NCBI RefSeq assembly: GCF_001277345.1 | Contig: NZ_LIUT01000001.1 | Coordinates: forward strand, 997,082 to 1,061,081 | Source of the DNA: Paenibacillus solani | Lineage (GTDB): Bacteria; Bacillota; Bacilli; Paenibacillales; Paenibacillaceae | Direction: 5' to 3' | DNA: 64,000 bases | Shown: piece after piece, positions 7,005 to 16,163 of the stretch | Position numbering within the stretch: the first letter of the stretch is position 1 | Layout: every line of letters begins with the position of its first letter | Program-made: the position numbers and the translations under genes | Notes under the pieces: model-generated | The model's database searches: none | Told to the model about the DNA's origin: nothing | The model's input: only the letters and a program-made list of their open reading frames with translations

Positions 7005-7400
7005 ATGAAACATTGGATTGGTCGTCATGTTGTCATTCAGCGTCTTGACGGGGCGAGAAGCACGGTTGAAGGTGTGTTGAAAGGATGGGATCCCATTCAG
7101 GAGAAAGTGACGCTAGGCCCTGGTGAGCTTGTCATACCGTTTGGCTCCATTCATCGCATTATGCAGAGGAACACGTATCCGGCCTGGAACGCTATCGGTT
7201 ATGTCGTGAAGCATACCATTCAATTCGATAACGCCGTTTATTTTGGTTCTTGTGTAATGGTATGGAGGGGCGATAGCTTGGTGGCATCACAAGCTGTCCT
7301 TACTGCGCATGATAAGAATACCGTTACACTGTCAAACGGAATGATATTGCGTAAAGATGAACATGAATTTGTGGTTCGATCCTTGCGTGGTCATGTGTAA
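7005..7400 (+). CDS. conserved hypothetical protein downstream of ung
   Basis: A 131-residue soluble protein. ATG at 7005 with GAGAGGTG upstream is preferred to the ATG at 6972, which would overlap ung. Predicted all-beta: WIGRHVVIQRLDGARSTVEGVL, then GPGELVIPFGSIHRI, then repeated strand-like stretches near the end. The opening resembles a small SH3- or Sm-like fold, but I do not recognise the family. Position suggests a transcript with ung ending at the terminator at 7415-7462; no repair role can be claimed. Confidence 0.75.
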   Translation: MKHWIGRHVVIQRLDGARSTVEGVLKGWDPIQEKVTLGPGELVIPFGSIHRIMQRNTYPAWNAIGYVVKHTIQFDNAVYFGSCVMVWRGDSLVASQAVLTAHDKNTVTLSNGMILRKDEHEFVVRSLRGHV

Positions 7401-7414
7401 TACTATTAAATAGA

Positions 7415-7462
7415 GGATGTCCCCAGCAGCCATCGTATCATTGGCGGGGACATCCTTTTTTT
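7415..7462 (+). terminator. terminator of ung transcript
   Basis: GGATGTCCCC pairs with GGGGACATCC across a 21-base loop, followed by seven T residues. Confidence 0.88.
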
Positions 7463-7495
7463 GTGTGCAGGAACTTAATTCAAAGTCCGTATTAT

Positions 7496-8572
7496 TCAGG
7501 CATCTTCTACTTTTTCGGCGAGGAATAATTCATATATCCGCACGATGATTATTTTGATGATCATATAAGCAGGAATGGCCAGCAGAATTCCGAGTAACCC
7601 GAAGAAATCACCACCTACAAGAATAAGTATAATTGTGGTTAGTGGATGAATATCCAGCTGTTTACCATAGATGACGGGAGTCAGAATATTATCCTGGATC
7701 TGCTGGGCGATTACAACAACGACGACAGACCATAACGCGATGGAAGGCGATTCAATAAATCCAATGATAACGACAGGAACGGTCGCGAGCAGCGGACCGA
7801 TATACGGTATGAAATTCAAGAAGAAAGAAATGACGGTTAAGAGCAATGAGTAAGGCAAGCCGATGATGAGAAATCCGATATACATCATAATGCTGAGTAT
7901 AAGATTTAAGATGACTTTGCCGATAATAAAGTTGCTGAGTGCCGTATCGATGTCGCCAAGCACTTCCTGGCCGTCACGGCGGTAACGTCTTGGCAGGACG
8001 CTGAGCAGCTTGGGCGGCAGTTTGCTTCCTTCCTTAAGCATGTAGTACAGAATGATGGGAATCGTAGCAATGATGACGACAACATTGGATATAACCGAGA
8101 TCAGGTTATTTATGGAGTTACTGATCCAGGTAATGAGGCGGTTCATGTATTCCGTCAGAGAGGTCGACAGCTCGGATTCCGTAGGAATAAATCGCGCCCA
8201 GAACGGATTCTGCTGCAGCTGGTCAATCTGTTTCTGCATGTCCTCCACCAAAAAAGGAGTATTATTGATCAAGTTTTCAATCTGTTCTCGAAGCGTAGGC
8301 CATACCACGATGCCAAAAATAGCGCATAGGCCTGCAAACACGAAATAGATCATCAGCACACCGATGGATCGTTTGATTCTTCGACGCTCCAAGTAGTCTA
8401 CAATCGGTCTAAGCAGATAATAGAAAAAGCCAGCCATTGCCACGGGGACAATCAGCATATTGAACATGGAGACGATTGGGCGAAATAAAAAGCTGATTTC
8501 GGAGCCTAGATAGATGATTAACAGCAGGGCGATAATACCCAAACATGTCCTGAAATATTTGCTCTGCATCAT
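7496..8572 (-). CDS. AI-2E family (PerM-like) membrane transporter
   Basis: A 358-residue integral membrane protein with two N-terminal helices, a soluble loop (about 95-150), then five or six helices containing the conserved GLPYSLLLTVISFFLNFIPYIGP and a C-terminal block LDIHPLTTIILILVGG. These are hallmarks of the AI-2E/PerM family; members include AI-2 exporters and Na+/H+ antiporters, so substrate cannot be assigned. ATG at 8572 is chosen because GGAGGG lies 7 bases upstream. Confidence 0.85.
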   Translation of the reverse strand: MMQSKYFRTCLGIIALLLIIYLGSEISFLFRPIVSMFNMLIVPVAMAGFFYYLLRPIVDYLERRRIKRSIGVLMIYFVFAGLCAIFGIVVWPTLREQIENLINNTPFLVEDMQKQIDQLQQNPFWARFIPTESELSTSLTEYMNRLITWISNSINNLISVISNVVVIIATIPIILYYMLKEGSKLPPKLLSVLPRRYRRDGQEVLGDIDTALSNFIIGKVILNLILSIMMYIGFLIIGLPYSLLLTVISFFLNFIPYIGPLLATVPVVIIGFIESPSIALWSVVVVVIAQQIQDNILTPVIYGKQLDIHPLTTIILILVGGDFFGLLGILLAIPAYMIIKIIIVRIYELFLAEKVEDA

Positions 8573-8669
8573 AGACAATCCCTCCATTTCAACGAATGGT
8601 TAAATATTCGGTCATTTAACATTTGTATTTAACCAATTTAGAGAGGCTTGAAATCATTTCGTTATATTA

Positions 8670-9008
8670 TTATTTACGTATCGTGACCTGGGTATGGAGG
8701 GGAACGAGGGCAGCAAGCTGAGTCACATCCTCGTTGTACATTCTAATGCAGCCATGGGATACGGATCGGCCGATGGATGAAGGATCATTCGTTCCATGGA
8801 TGCCATAATGAGGTTTGGATAACCCTAACCAGTAGGCTCCGAAGGGCCCGCCGGGATTCGGCTGTTTGTTGATGATAGTATATTGGCCGCTTGGAGTCTG
8901 TGTTGCCATTTTACCGATGGCGATGGGGTATGTGTGTACCACGATGTCACCATCCAGCAAATGCAGCTGAAAGTCGGACAAATCAACGATGATTCGATAT
9001 TTAGGCAT
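8670..9008 (-). CDS. L,D-transpeptidase (YkuD domain), no signal peptide
   Basis: A 112-residue protein that is almost only a YkuD domain. The catalytic motif is HGTN followed by SHGCIRMYN, with the nucleophilic Cys and the His and Arg of the family. It would form 3-3 peptidoglycan cross-links or anchor proteins. ATG at 9008 follows AAGGAGG. No signal peptide or LysM domain is visible, unlike the exported paralogue at 31417-31920, so how it reaches the wall is unclear. Single gene. Confidence 0.88.
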   Translation of the reverse strand: MPKYRIIVDLSDFQLHLLDGDIVVHTYPIAIGKMATQTPSGQYTIINKQPNPGGPFGAYWLGLSKPHYGIHGTNDPSSIGRSVSHGCIRMYNEDVTQLAALVPLHTQVTIRK

Positions 9009-9185
9009 CAAAAATCCGCCTCCTTCTAATTTCATGGTATGAAGCAAGCAAGTAATCGGCCCACAATCGAAAATAAATAGGCAGCATCTACCTTCACAAG
9101 TGGCAGAAATTTCATCCGTTCAATTACGTGTGGCTGATGTTATATTTAAATCAGTAACGACGTTTACTTCAGGAAGGGGAAACAA

Positions 9186-11009
9186 ATGTCTCCTGCTAGA
9201 CTGTATCGAAAATATATAAAAAATAATATGTTTACAAAAATGCTGCTGTTAATCGCACTGATTGCAGTAGTAACCATAGTCACCTTGTCATATCTGATGT
9301 ATTACTTCTTGTTTCAATCCGCTATTCGAAGTGAACTGGACATTCAGCAAACCGCAGTGGAGCGGGTGGAACGACATGTGAATCAAAAATATGAGAATGT
9401 TCAGCTTTACGTAAATGACTTATACCGCAACAGCTCGCTGGGCATTGATACATCGTATTTTCTCATGAACTCATTCAATGAATATATGGCCAAGCGAATG
9501 AATCGGATTGCAGGCGGCGGACAGTCTACATCAGACAGTGTGGTTGCCTATTTCAAGCAAAAACTGGACGATGATCCGGATATCGAGAATATCATGCTGT
9601 ACAGTGCAGAGAAGCAATATGTTTATGTGTACAAGCAGGGAAGCATGACGCGTCTCTACCAGGCGAATGCCACATATTCTTATATCCCTGACGTGATGGC
9701 GATGGACACTCAGAGCGTGACCTTGCCGAATCTGTGGGTCCGTAAACTGGCAGGCGATGCCAATTTACCCTTGTTTTCAATCCGAAGCCCGATTAATGAT
9801 ATGGCCACCTATAAAAATTTGGGCCAGCTGCTTATTTTATACCGAACCGAGGCACTGGATGCGATCATGAATAGCGGGGACGATTCCTTTAAGGGCTCTG
9901 TGATGGTCATGTCGGGTGATGGGAGGGTGATGTATGACTCTTCTGGCAAATACTACGGTCAAAAATATCCTTATGCCGATAAGCTGATCACTCCCAAAGA
10001 AACCGTGACCCTTGATGAGGAATCATATATTACAACGGCTGCCCACAATCAAGCAGGTTATCTGGTGGTGGGAATCACGCCCAAACGTGTAATCTCCGAG
10101 TCTTTCCATGGGTTGCAGAGCACGATCATCATATCGGCGCTGCTATGTATCGTAATTGCTGTATCCATTCCTTCGCTGATGATCGTCAATTACTCTAAAC
10201 GGACCGATAACATTATTCGCTTTATGCGCAAGGTCGAGAAGGGTGAGTTCGTTGCCCGGATGCAGGATACGAAGGAGGATCAACTGGGGCAGATTGCAGG
10301 CAGCTTTAATGAAATGCTTGATGAGCTGTCCCGGTATATCGATAAGGTATATAAGGCGGAGATTAATCAAAAGAATGCGGAGTTATCCGCTTTGCAAGCG
10401 AGAATCAATCCGCATTTTCTCTATAATACGTTAGAAGTAATACGAATGAGAGCTCTCTCCCAAGGGGCGCAGGATGTCGGCGATATGATCTACAGCTTAT
10501 CTATGCTGTTCAAGAATATTGTACAGCACAAATCCCATTATACGCTGAAGGACGAACTGGAGGCGTGCAGACTCTATTTGGAGCTGTTTCGCATTCGCTA
10601 TAAAGACAAGTACATTTACAAGATGCACTGCGATGAACATATCAAACAGGTTCCCATGATCAAAATGTCGCTGCAGCCGCTTATCGAAAATTATATTGTT
10701 CATGGTCTGCGCAGCGACGAAGATGATAATTGGCTGACGATTAACGCTTCGGAGAAGAATGGTGAGATATCGATCGAAATCAAGGATAACGGAAAAGGAA
10801 TTGATCCAGGCGAACTTGAGGAGATTAAATCCAGACTGGAAATGGCCGAATCGAGCGGAGAGTCGTTTGGTCTTCGCAGCGTGCATGAGCGATTGAAACT
10901 AACGTACGGGAATTCTTACGGGATGGACATCGAGAGTGAGCCGGGGAAAGGGACGACAGTGACAATCAATTTTCCGGCAGCAGAAGGGAAGATGAATAAC
11001 GATGTATAA
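9186..11009 (+). CDS. YesM-type sensor histidine kinase
   Basis: A 607-residue membrane kinase. A helix at about residues 18-40, an extracellular sensing domain (about 41-308), a second helix (about 309-333), a HAMP segment, then the His_kinase domain with RINPHFLYNTLE (phospho-acceptor H410) and a C-terminal HATPase with DNGKGI and FGLRSVHERL. Partner is the response regulator starting at 11002, which overlaps it by 8 bases. In this family the pair senses an extracellular sugar, often with the binding protein, and controls the adjacent importer and hydrolase genes, here 12642-30857. Confidence 0.93.
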   Translation: MSPARLYRKYIKNNMFTKMLLLIALIAVVTIVTLSYLMYYFLFQSAIRSELDIQQTAVERVERHVNQKYENVQLYVNDLYRNSSLGIDTSYFLMNSFNEYMAKRMNRIAGGGQSTSDSVVAYFKQKLDDDPDIENIMLYSAEKQYVYVYKQGSMTRLYQANATYSYIPDVMAMDTQSVTLPNLWVRKLAGDANLPLFSIRSPINDMATYKNLGQLLILYRTEALDAIMNSGDDSFKGSVMVMSGDGRVMYDSSGKYYGQKYPYADKLITPKETVTLDEESYITTAAHNQAGYLVVGITPKRVISESFHGLQSTIIISALLCIVIAVSIPSLMIVNYSKRTDNIIRFMRKVEKGEFVARMQDTKEDQLGQIAGSFNEMLDELSRYIDKVYKAEINQKNAELSALQARINPHFLYNTLEVIRMRALSQGAQDVGDMIYSLSMLFKNIVQHKSHYTLKDELEACRLYLELFRIRYKDKYIYKMHCDEHIKQVPMIKMSLQPLIENYIVHGLRSDEDDNWLTINASEKNGEISIEIKDNGKGIDPGELEEIKSRLEMAESSGESFGLRSVHERLKLTYGNSYGMDIESEPGKGTTVTINFPAAEGKMNNDV

Positions 11010-12513
11010 AGTGTTTATCGTGGATGATGAGCCATTCATTATCGAGGGATTAATTGATGTCGTAGACTGGTCTAAGTATGGCATAGAAGTGGTCGGACAT
11101 GCGGAGAATGGCCGGAAAGCACTTGACAAAATAGCGACGATTCCAGTCGATATTTTGATAACAGATATATCTATGCCCGTCATGACAGGACTTGAACTGA
11201 TCGAGGAAGCAAGGAAATTAAACCGTAATCTGAAAGCCATTATCCTTAGCGGATTTGATGATTTTGCTTATCTAAAAGAAGGCATGCGGCTGGGGATTGA
11301 GAATTATCTGTTAAAACCGATCAATTTAAAGGAATTGGAAGAAACCATTGCGAGCACAACGGATAAAATGAATAAGTCCAAAAGGGAAATGAGACTGGAC
11401 GAGTATGACATTAACATATTACGGAGTAATATTCTGTTTCGCTGGATCACGGACCGGATTGAGCCGGAGGAGCTGGAGGAACGGGCCACTCTTCTCGGAT
11501 TAAATCTGAATTTGCCTTATGTTATGGCGTCTATCCTGAGAGCTGATTTCACGCCGCTGGAGAACTGCTTATATCAATTAATGGATCGGGAACCGGGCGT
11601 GCTGTATTTCCGCGATAATGATGGCGATCATGTTGTCATCTTCATGATGAGAGATCCGGATACGGAAAAAGCGAGAGCCATCCGGCTGCTGCAGCAAGTT
11701 CGGGAGCACTGCTACGAGGAAGAGCTGAGCATTTCGCTTGGCAGCGTGGAAAGCCTCGGGGGAGATTACAAGGACAGTTATCTTCATGCCAAGGAAGCCC
11801 AGGAATACTATCTCGTATTGGAGCAGCCCTCCTACGTGGATTACGTTGATGTTCAAGCTAAGAAGGGTGAAGCGGCTGAATCGTATTCGGTGCAGTGGCC
11901 TGATTATGCCAAGGGGATCGCGGGCAGGGACAAGCAGGTACTGTTTGATCTGATCGACAGCGATTTCGGCCGTCTTCGCCATACGCCCGGGATGAATCCG
12001 ACAACACTCAAGAGCATCGCTGTTGAAATGGTTATTCGTCTCAAATTGGAGCTTAACGATATCCAGTACACGGCAGCCCCTGATTTTGTGAAGAATACGA
12101 TCTCAGATATCATGGAGTCTGTATCGATCGATGATTTGGTTAAGGCAGTGAAGGATGGTGTCGGCGGGCTTGTGGATTCGCTTAATAATGACGTGAAAAG
12201 CCCTGTCATCCAGCAGATACTGCATCATATCCAGCATCATTACAATGAGGATTTGTCACTAAAGGTGTTAGGCGCCCAATATCATATTCATCCTGTTTAT
12301 CTGGGACATCTGTTTCATAAAGAGACAGGGGAGAACTTTACAGAGTATATCAACAGGTATCGTATTGACAAAGCCAAGGATCTTCTAAGAAACTCTTCAG
12401 CAAAAGTACAGGATATCGCTAAAAATGTAGGGTATTGGGAAACCGGTTATTTCTATAAGCAATTTAAAAAATTCGTTGGTGTATCACCAAGAGACTTTAG
12501 AGGAATGCTCTGA
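11002..12513 (+). CDS. YesN-type response regulator, AraC DNA-binding domain
   Basis: A 503-residue regulator. The receiver domain (1-125) has the acidic pair D9/D10, phospho-acceptor D55 in DILITDISMPVM and conserved Lys in YLLKPI. The middle region is the variable helical part of this class. The C-terminal AraC domain (about 400-503) holds two helix-turn-helix motifs and ends ETGYFYKQFKKFVGVSPRDFR. It overlaps the kinase gene, so they are translationally coupled. Likely activates the downstream ABC/hydrolase operon across the terminator at 12507-12535. Confidence 0.93.
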   Translation: MYKVFIVDDEPFIIEGLIDVVDWSKYGIEVVGHAENGRKALDKIATIPVDILITDISMPVMTGLELIEEARKLNRNLKAIILSGFDDFAYLKEGMRLGIENYLLKPINLKELEETIASTTDKMNKSKREMRLDEYDINILRSNILFRWITDRIEPEELEERATLLGLNLNLPYVMASILRADFTPLENCLYQLMDREPGVLYFRDNDGDHVVIFMMRDPDTEKARAIRLLQQVREHCYEEELSISLGSVESLGGDYKDSYLHAKEAQEYYLVLEQPSYVDYVDVQAKKGEAAESYSVQWPDYAKGIAGRDKQVLFDLIDSDFGRLRHTPGMNPTTLKSIAVEMVIRLKLELNDIQYTAAPDFVKNTISDIMESVSIDDLVKAVKDGVGGLVDSLNNDVKSPVIQQILHHIQHHYNEDLSLKVLGAQYHIHPVYLGHLFHKETGENFTEYINRYRIDKAKDLLRNSSAKVQDIAKNVGYWETGYFYKQFKKFVGVSPRDFRGML

Positions 12514-12535
12514 TTGAATAAATCAGAGCTTTTTT
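12507..12535 (+). terminator. terminator between regulator and operon
   Basis: GCTCTGATT pairs with AATCAGAGC around GAATA, followed by TTTTTT. The stem overlaps the last codons of the regulator gene and separates it from the ABC operon. Confidence 0.82.
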
Positions 12536-12574
12536 CTTTATTTTCACCATAATACCTTTAATTTTTCGCCTATG

Positions 12575-12588
12575 TGAAACTGCTTTCA
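12575..12588. promoter_or_regulatory. cre-like palindrome before the sugar operon
   Basis: TGAAACTGCTTTCA matches the CcpA consensus TGWAANCGNTNWCA except for T in place of C in the central CG. It lies 54 bases before the binding-protein start. CcpA is encoded in this window, so catabolite repression is plausible, but the core mismatch lowers confidence. Confidence 0.4.
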
Positions 12589-12641
12589 TAGGATAACCTT
12601 ATATGTGTAGAGACACCAGGGATTCAAAAGGGAGGATTAAC

Positions 12642-14120
12642 ATGAGTAAATCGAAAAAGAAATGGCTTATGCCGCTAACGCTTCTGTTGTCTGCATCCAT
12701 GCTGCTGTCGGCATGTGGAGGCAATAAAGAAGAGAGCGCAGGAAACGGCGGGGGAACTGCCGAGAAACCGGTTGAACTGATCTGGTACACAATCGGAACA
12801 CCTCAGAAGGATGTTGACAAGGTTGAAGCCGAAATCAACAAATATACTGCTGAAAAGATTGGTGTAACCGTTGACATGAAAATGATTGACTTCGGTGACT
12901 ACAACCAGAAGATGCAAGTAATGGCAGCTTCCGGCGAGCCAATGGATATCCTGTTTACAAGCTCTTGGGCGTTTGACTATGTGCAAAATGCACGTAAAGG
13001 CGCATTCATGGAATTGGACGATTTGATCGAGACCCATGGACAAGGCATTAAAGATGCAATTGATCCGGCGTTCTTGGAAGGTTCCAAGGTTGACGGACAC
13101 AACTATGCGATTCCGGCTAACAAAGAACTTCCAGCACAAGAAGCATGGCGTTTTAACAAAAACCTGCTGGATAAATACAACCTCGATATTTCGAATGTAA
13201 AATCGATGGAAAGCTTGGAGCCTCTGCTCAAAACCATCAAAGAGAACGAGCCAAACGTGGTTCCATTGGCAATTAGCAAAGACTTCGGTCCATTGCTTCC
13301 ATTTGACTACATTATCGAAAAAATGCCAATGGCTGTATATCTGGATGACAAGGACGATCTGAAAGTTGTGAACTTCCTTGAAATGCCGGAAACGATGGAA
13401 ACCCTTAAATTGATGAACAAGTTCTACAAAGCCGGATATATTTCTCCGGAAGCAGCTACAACTACTTCAACACAGGACTTGATGACTTCCGGAAATTGGT
13501 TTGCGGATCGCGCGGCAACACAGCCGTTCGCAGATAATCTGTGGAGCCAAAGCTACGGCTATCCTGTAGTATCTACTCCGGCTGGCGATGCCAATATCTT
13601 TAACTGGTCTGTAATGGGTTCGATGCAAGCGATCTCCGCTAACTCGAAATACCCTGAGAAAGCCATGGATTTCTTGAACCTGCTGAATACAGACGTATAT
13701 CTTCGCAACCTGGTTGACTCCGGTATCGAAGGTGTTCACTACAAGAAGCTTAGCGAGAACGTAATGGAAAACTTGCCAGAATCGAAGAACTACGACATGC
13801 CGACCTTTGCTCTTGGTAATGTCATGCTGACTTACTTGAACCCTGAAGATCCTGAGAATAAATGGGAAGAATTCAAGAAGTTTAACGAGTCGGGTAAGCC
13901 TGCTCCACTTCTCGGCTTCAACTTCGATCCAAGCAAAGTATCTACTGAGCTCGCTGCAGTCAACAACGTAAAAGAAGAGTTCTGGGCTCCGCTGATGACA
14001 GGTACCGTCAATCCTGAAGAATTCCTGCCAAAAGCGAATCAAAAGCTGAAAGCTGCTGGTCTTGACAAGATCATCGCTGAAGCGCAAAGCCAAATTGATG
14101 CTTGGAAAGCAAGCAAGTAA
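12642..14120 (+). CDS. sugar ABC transporter substrate-binding lipoprotein (LipO-like)
   Basis: A 492-residue lipoprotein. Signal peptide with lipobox LLSAC; mature Cys is followed by an acidic Gly/Glu linker, then a family 1 solute-binding fold. The C-terminal part, with GFNFDPSKVSTELAAVNNV and a closing QIDAWK, resembles the DUF3502 domain of LipO-type proteins. ATG at 12642 follows GGGAGG; the upstream ATG at 12603 would add a non-signal leader. It is the first gene of the importer operon and binds the oligosaccharide outside the membrane. A hairpin follows it, typical for a highly expressed binding-protein message. Confidence 0.93.
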   Translation: MSKSKKKWLMPLTLLLSASMLLSACGGNKEESAGNGGGTAEKPVELIWYTIGTPQKDVDKVEAEINKYTAEKIGVTVDMKMIDFGDYNQKMQVMAASGEPMDILFTSSWAFDYVQNARKGAFMELDDLIETHGQGIKDAIDPAFLEGSKVDGHNYAIPANKELPAQEAWRFNKNLLDKYNLDISNVKSMESLEPLLKTIKENEPNVVPLAISKDFGPLLPFDYIIEKMPMAVYLDDKDDLKVVNFLEMPETMETLKLMNKFYKAGYISPEAATTTSTQDLMTSGNWFADRAATQPFADNLWSQSYGYPVVSTPAGDANIFNWSVMGSMQAISANSKYPEKAMDFLNLLNTDVYLRNLVDSGIEGVHYKKLSENVMENLPESKNYDMPTFALGNVMLTYLNPEDPENKWEEFKKFNESGKPAPLLGFNFDPSKVSTELAAVNNVKEEFWAPLMTGTVNPEEFLPKANQKLKAAGLDKIIAEAQSQIDAWKASK

Positions 14121-14194
14121 TAACGATGCATGAAGCGGTCTGTCTCGCGTTCGTACTTAGTGTGCGAGATGCCGCCAAAGCATGAACAAGGACG

Positions 14195-14222
14195 GGGCGG
14201 CGGATGTTCACCGCCCTTCTTT
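14195..14222 (+). terminator. intercistronic hairpin after binding-protein gene
   Basis: GGGCGG pairs with CCGCCC around CGGATGTTCA, extended by flanking GAACAA/TTGTTC, and followed by TTCTTTTG. Likely a partial terminator or mRNA stabiliser that keeps binding protein more abundant than the permeases. Confidence 0.65.
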
Positions 14223-14257
14223 TGTTCATTCCGTGCACATCACGAGGAGGGGTAAGC

Positions 14258-15196
14258 ATGAGAGCAATCGGACAGTTTTTCAAAAATCTTATGACGAATA
14301 AGGCCATGTTGTTCATGGTTTTGCCGGGAACCCTGTGGTTTCTCTTATTCTCATATTTGCCCATGTTCGGGACTATTATTGCATTTAAAGAATATCGTTT
14401 CAGCCGTGACGGCTTCTGGGCAAGTATCGTTAATAGTAAATGGGTAGGTCTTCAAAACTTTAAATTCCTGTTTAGTACCAACGATGCATACATCATTACG
14501 CGCAACACAGTACTGTATAACTTTGTGTTTATCATTCTGGGTCTTGTTCTATCCGTAGCGTTAGCTATCGTATTGTCGGAAATTGTGAACAAGAAATTGG
14601 CGAAGGTTTATCAAACCGGTATGTTTTTACCTTACTTCTTGTCATGGGTTATTGTAGGGTATTTCGCATTCAGTTTCCTGAGCATGGATAAAGGAATGTT
14701 AAACCAGATCCTGGGCTGGTTCGGCATGGAGCCGGTACAGTGGTACTCCGAAGCCAAGTATTGGCCGATATTCCTGACGCTAATCAGCTTGTGGAAGTCT
14801 GTAGGTTATAACAGTGTCGTTTACTTGGCGGCGATCATGGGGATCGACAAATCCCTCTACGAGGCAGCGATGATTGACGGAGCGAATAAATGGCAGCAGA
14901 TCAAAGCCATCACGCTTCCGATGTTGAAACCGCTAATGACCATTTTGACCCTGCTTGCGATCGGTAAAATTTTCTACGCGGACTTTGGTCTCTTCTATCA
15001 AGTGCCAAGGGATTCGGGAACCTTGTATTCTGTAACGAATGTTATTGATACCTATGTATATCGCGGTCTGAAGACAACAGGTGAGATTGGTATGAGTACT
15101 GCTGCAGGACTTTATCAGTCGGTGGTTGGATTTATTCTGGTTATGGTATCGAACTACATCGTTCGTAAGTACGACAAGGAGAACGCTTTGTTCTAA
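14258..15196 (+). CDS. sugar ABC transporter permease 1 (LplB-type)
   Basis: A 312-residue permease with six helices. The EAA loop reads YEAAMIDGANKWQQIKAITLPMLKP, the contact site for the ATPase. ATG at 14258 follows GAGGAGGGG; the earlier ATG at 14204 lies within the upstream hairpin. It pairs with the second permease at 15221. No ATP-binding gene is in the operon, which is usual for this class because a shared MsmX-type ATPase encoded elsewhere energises them. Confidence 0.93.
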   Translation: MRAIGQFFKNLMTNKAMLFMVLPGTLWFLLFSYLPMFGTIIAFKEYRFSRDGFWASIVNSKWVGLQNFKFLFSTNDAYIITRNTVLYNFVFIILGLVLSVALAIVLSEIVNKKLAKVYQTGMFLPYFLSWVIVGYFAFSFLSMDKGMLNQILGWFGMEPVQWYSEAKYWPIFLTLISLWKSVGYNSVVYLAAIMGIDKSLYEAAMIDGANKWQQIKAITLPMLKPLMTILTLLAIGKIFYADFGLFYQVPRDSGTLYSVTNVIDTYVYRGLKTTGEIGMSTAAGLYQSVVGFILVMVSNYIVRKYDKENALF

Positions 15197-15220
15197 TCTA
15201 GCAAGAAGGGGGTATATGAT

Positions 15221-16138
15221 GTGTTCAAATCTAAGAGCAAGATGAAGGATTTCCATCAGCTTTCATCTGGATGGAATGTAGTGTTTAACCTGATTGCCGG
15301 TATTTTCTCGTTCCTGTGTGTGTTTCCGTTTTTATTCGTTATGATCATATCATTTACAGATGAGGGCGCCCTTGCCCGCAACGGATATCAAATCTGGCCT
15401 GAAAAATGGAGCCTGGAAGCCTATAAATATGTATTTCAAACAGGGGACACACTTCTCCGTTCCTATGGAGTTACGATCTTTGTAACCGTAGTGGGGACGC
15501 TGATCAGCTTGTTTATTATATCGCTTTATGCCTATGCGATTTCTCGCAAAGGTTTCAGATATCGTAACTTTTTTGCTTTCTTTGCATTCTTTACGATGCT
15601 GTTCAACGGCGGTCTAGTGCCAACCTATATCGTAGCTACACAGCTGCTTCATCTGAAAGATTCGATCTGGGCCTTGATCCTGCCGCTTGCGCTGAACGCC
15701 TTTTACATTATGATTCTTCGTACGTTCTACAGCACCAGCGTTCCGGATGCTATCATTGAATCTGGTAAAATCGACGGTGCGAGCGAGTTTAAGATTTTCT
15801 ACAAGCTGGTACTGCCTCTTTCGTTGCCGGGTCTGGCAACCATTGGATTGTTCAGCACCTTGGGATATTGGAACGACTGGTTTAACGCATTGCTCTACAT
15901 TGATGATCCGAATCTGGTTCCGCTTCAATCGATGCTTATGCGTATTGAGACCAGCATGCAGTTCATCCTGCAGAATTCCCAGAATTCATCCCTTAGCATG
16001 ACTGCTCTGCAGAGCATGCCGCAGGACACTTCACGGATGGCGATGGTCGTTCTGGCAACCGGGCCGATTATTCTGGCGTATCCGTTCTTCCAACGCTATT
16101 TCATTCAAGGTTTAACGATTGGTGCGGTTAAAGAATAA
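15221..16138 (+). CDS. sugar ABC transporter permease 2 (LplC/YtcP-type)
   Basis: A 305-residue permease, six helices, EAA loop ESGKIDGASEFKIFYKLVLPLSLP. GTG at 15221 follows AAGGGGG; nearby ATGs are out of frame. It ends AVKE, the usual C-terminus of this subfamily. With permease 1 and the lipoprotein it forms an oligosaccharide importer. Confidence 0.93.
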   Translation: MFKSKSKMKDFHQLSSGWNVVFNLIAGIFSFLCVFPFLFVMIISFTDEGALARNGYQIWPEKWSLEAYKYVFQTGDTLLRSYGVTIFVTVVGTLISLFIISLYAYAISRKGFRYRNFFAFFAFFTMLFNGGLVPTYIVATQLLHLKDSIWALILPLALNAFYIMILRTFYSTSVPDAIIESGKIDGASEFKIFYKLVLPLSLPGLATIGLFSTLGYWNDWFNALLYIDDPNLVPLQSMLMRIETSMQFILQNSQNSSLSMTALQSMPQDTSRMAMVVLATGPIILAYPFFQRYFIQGLTIGAVKE

Positions 16139-16163
16139 TGACTTCAATACCGGAGGGTATGAG

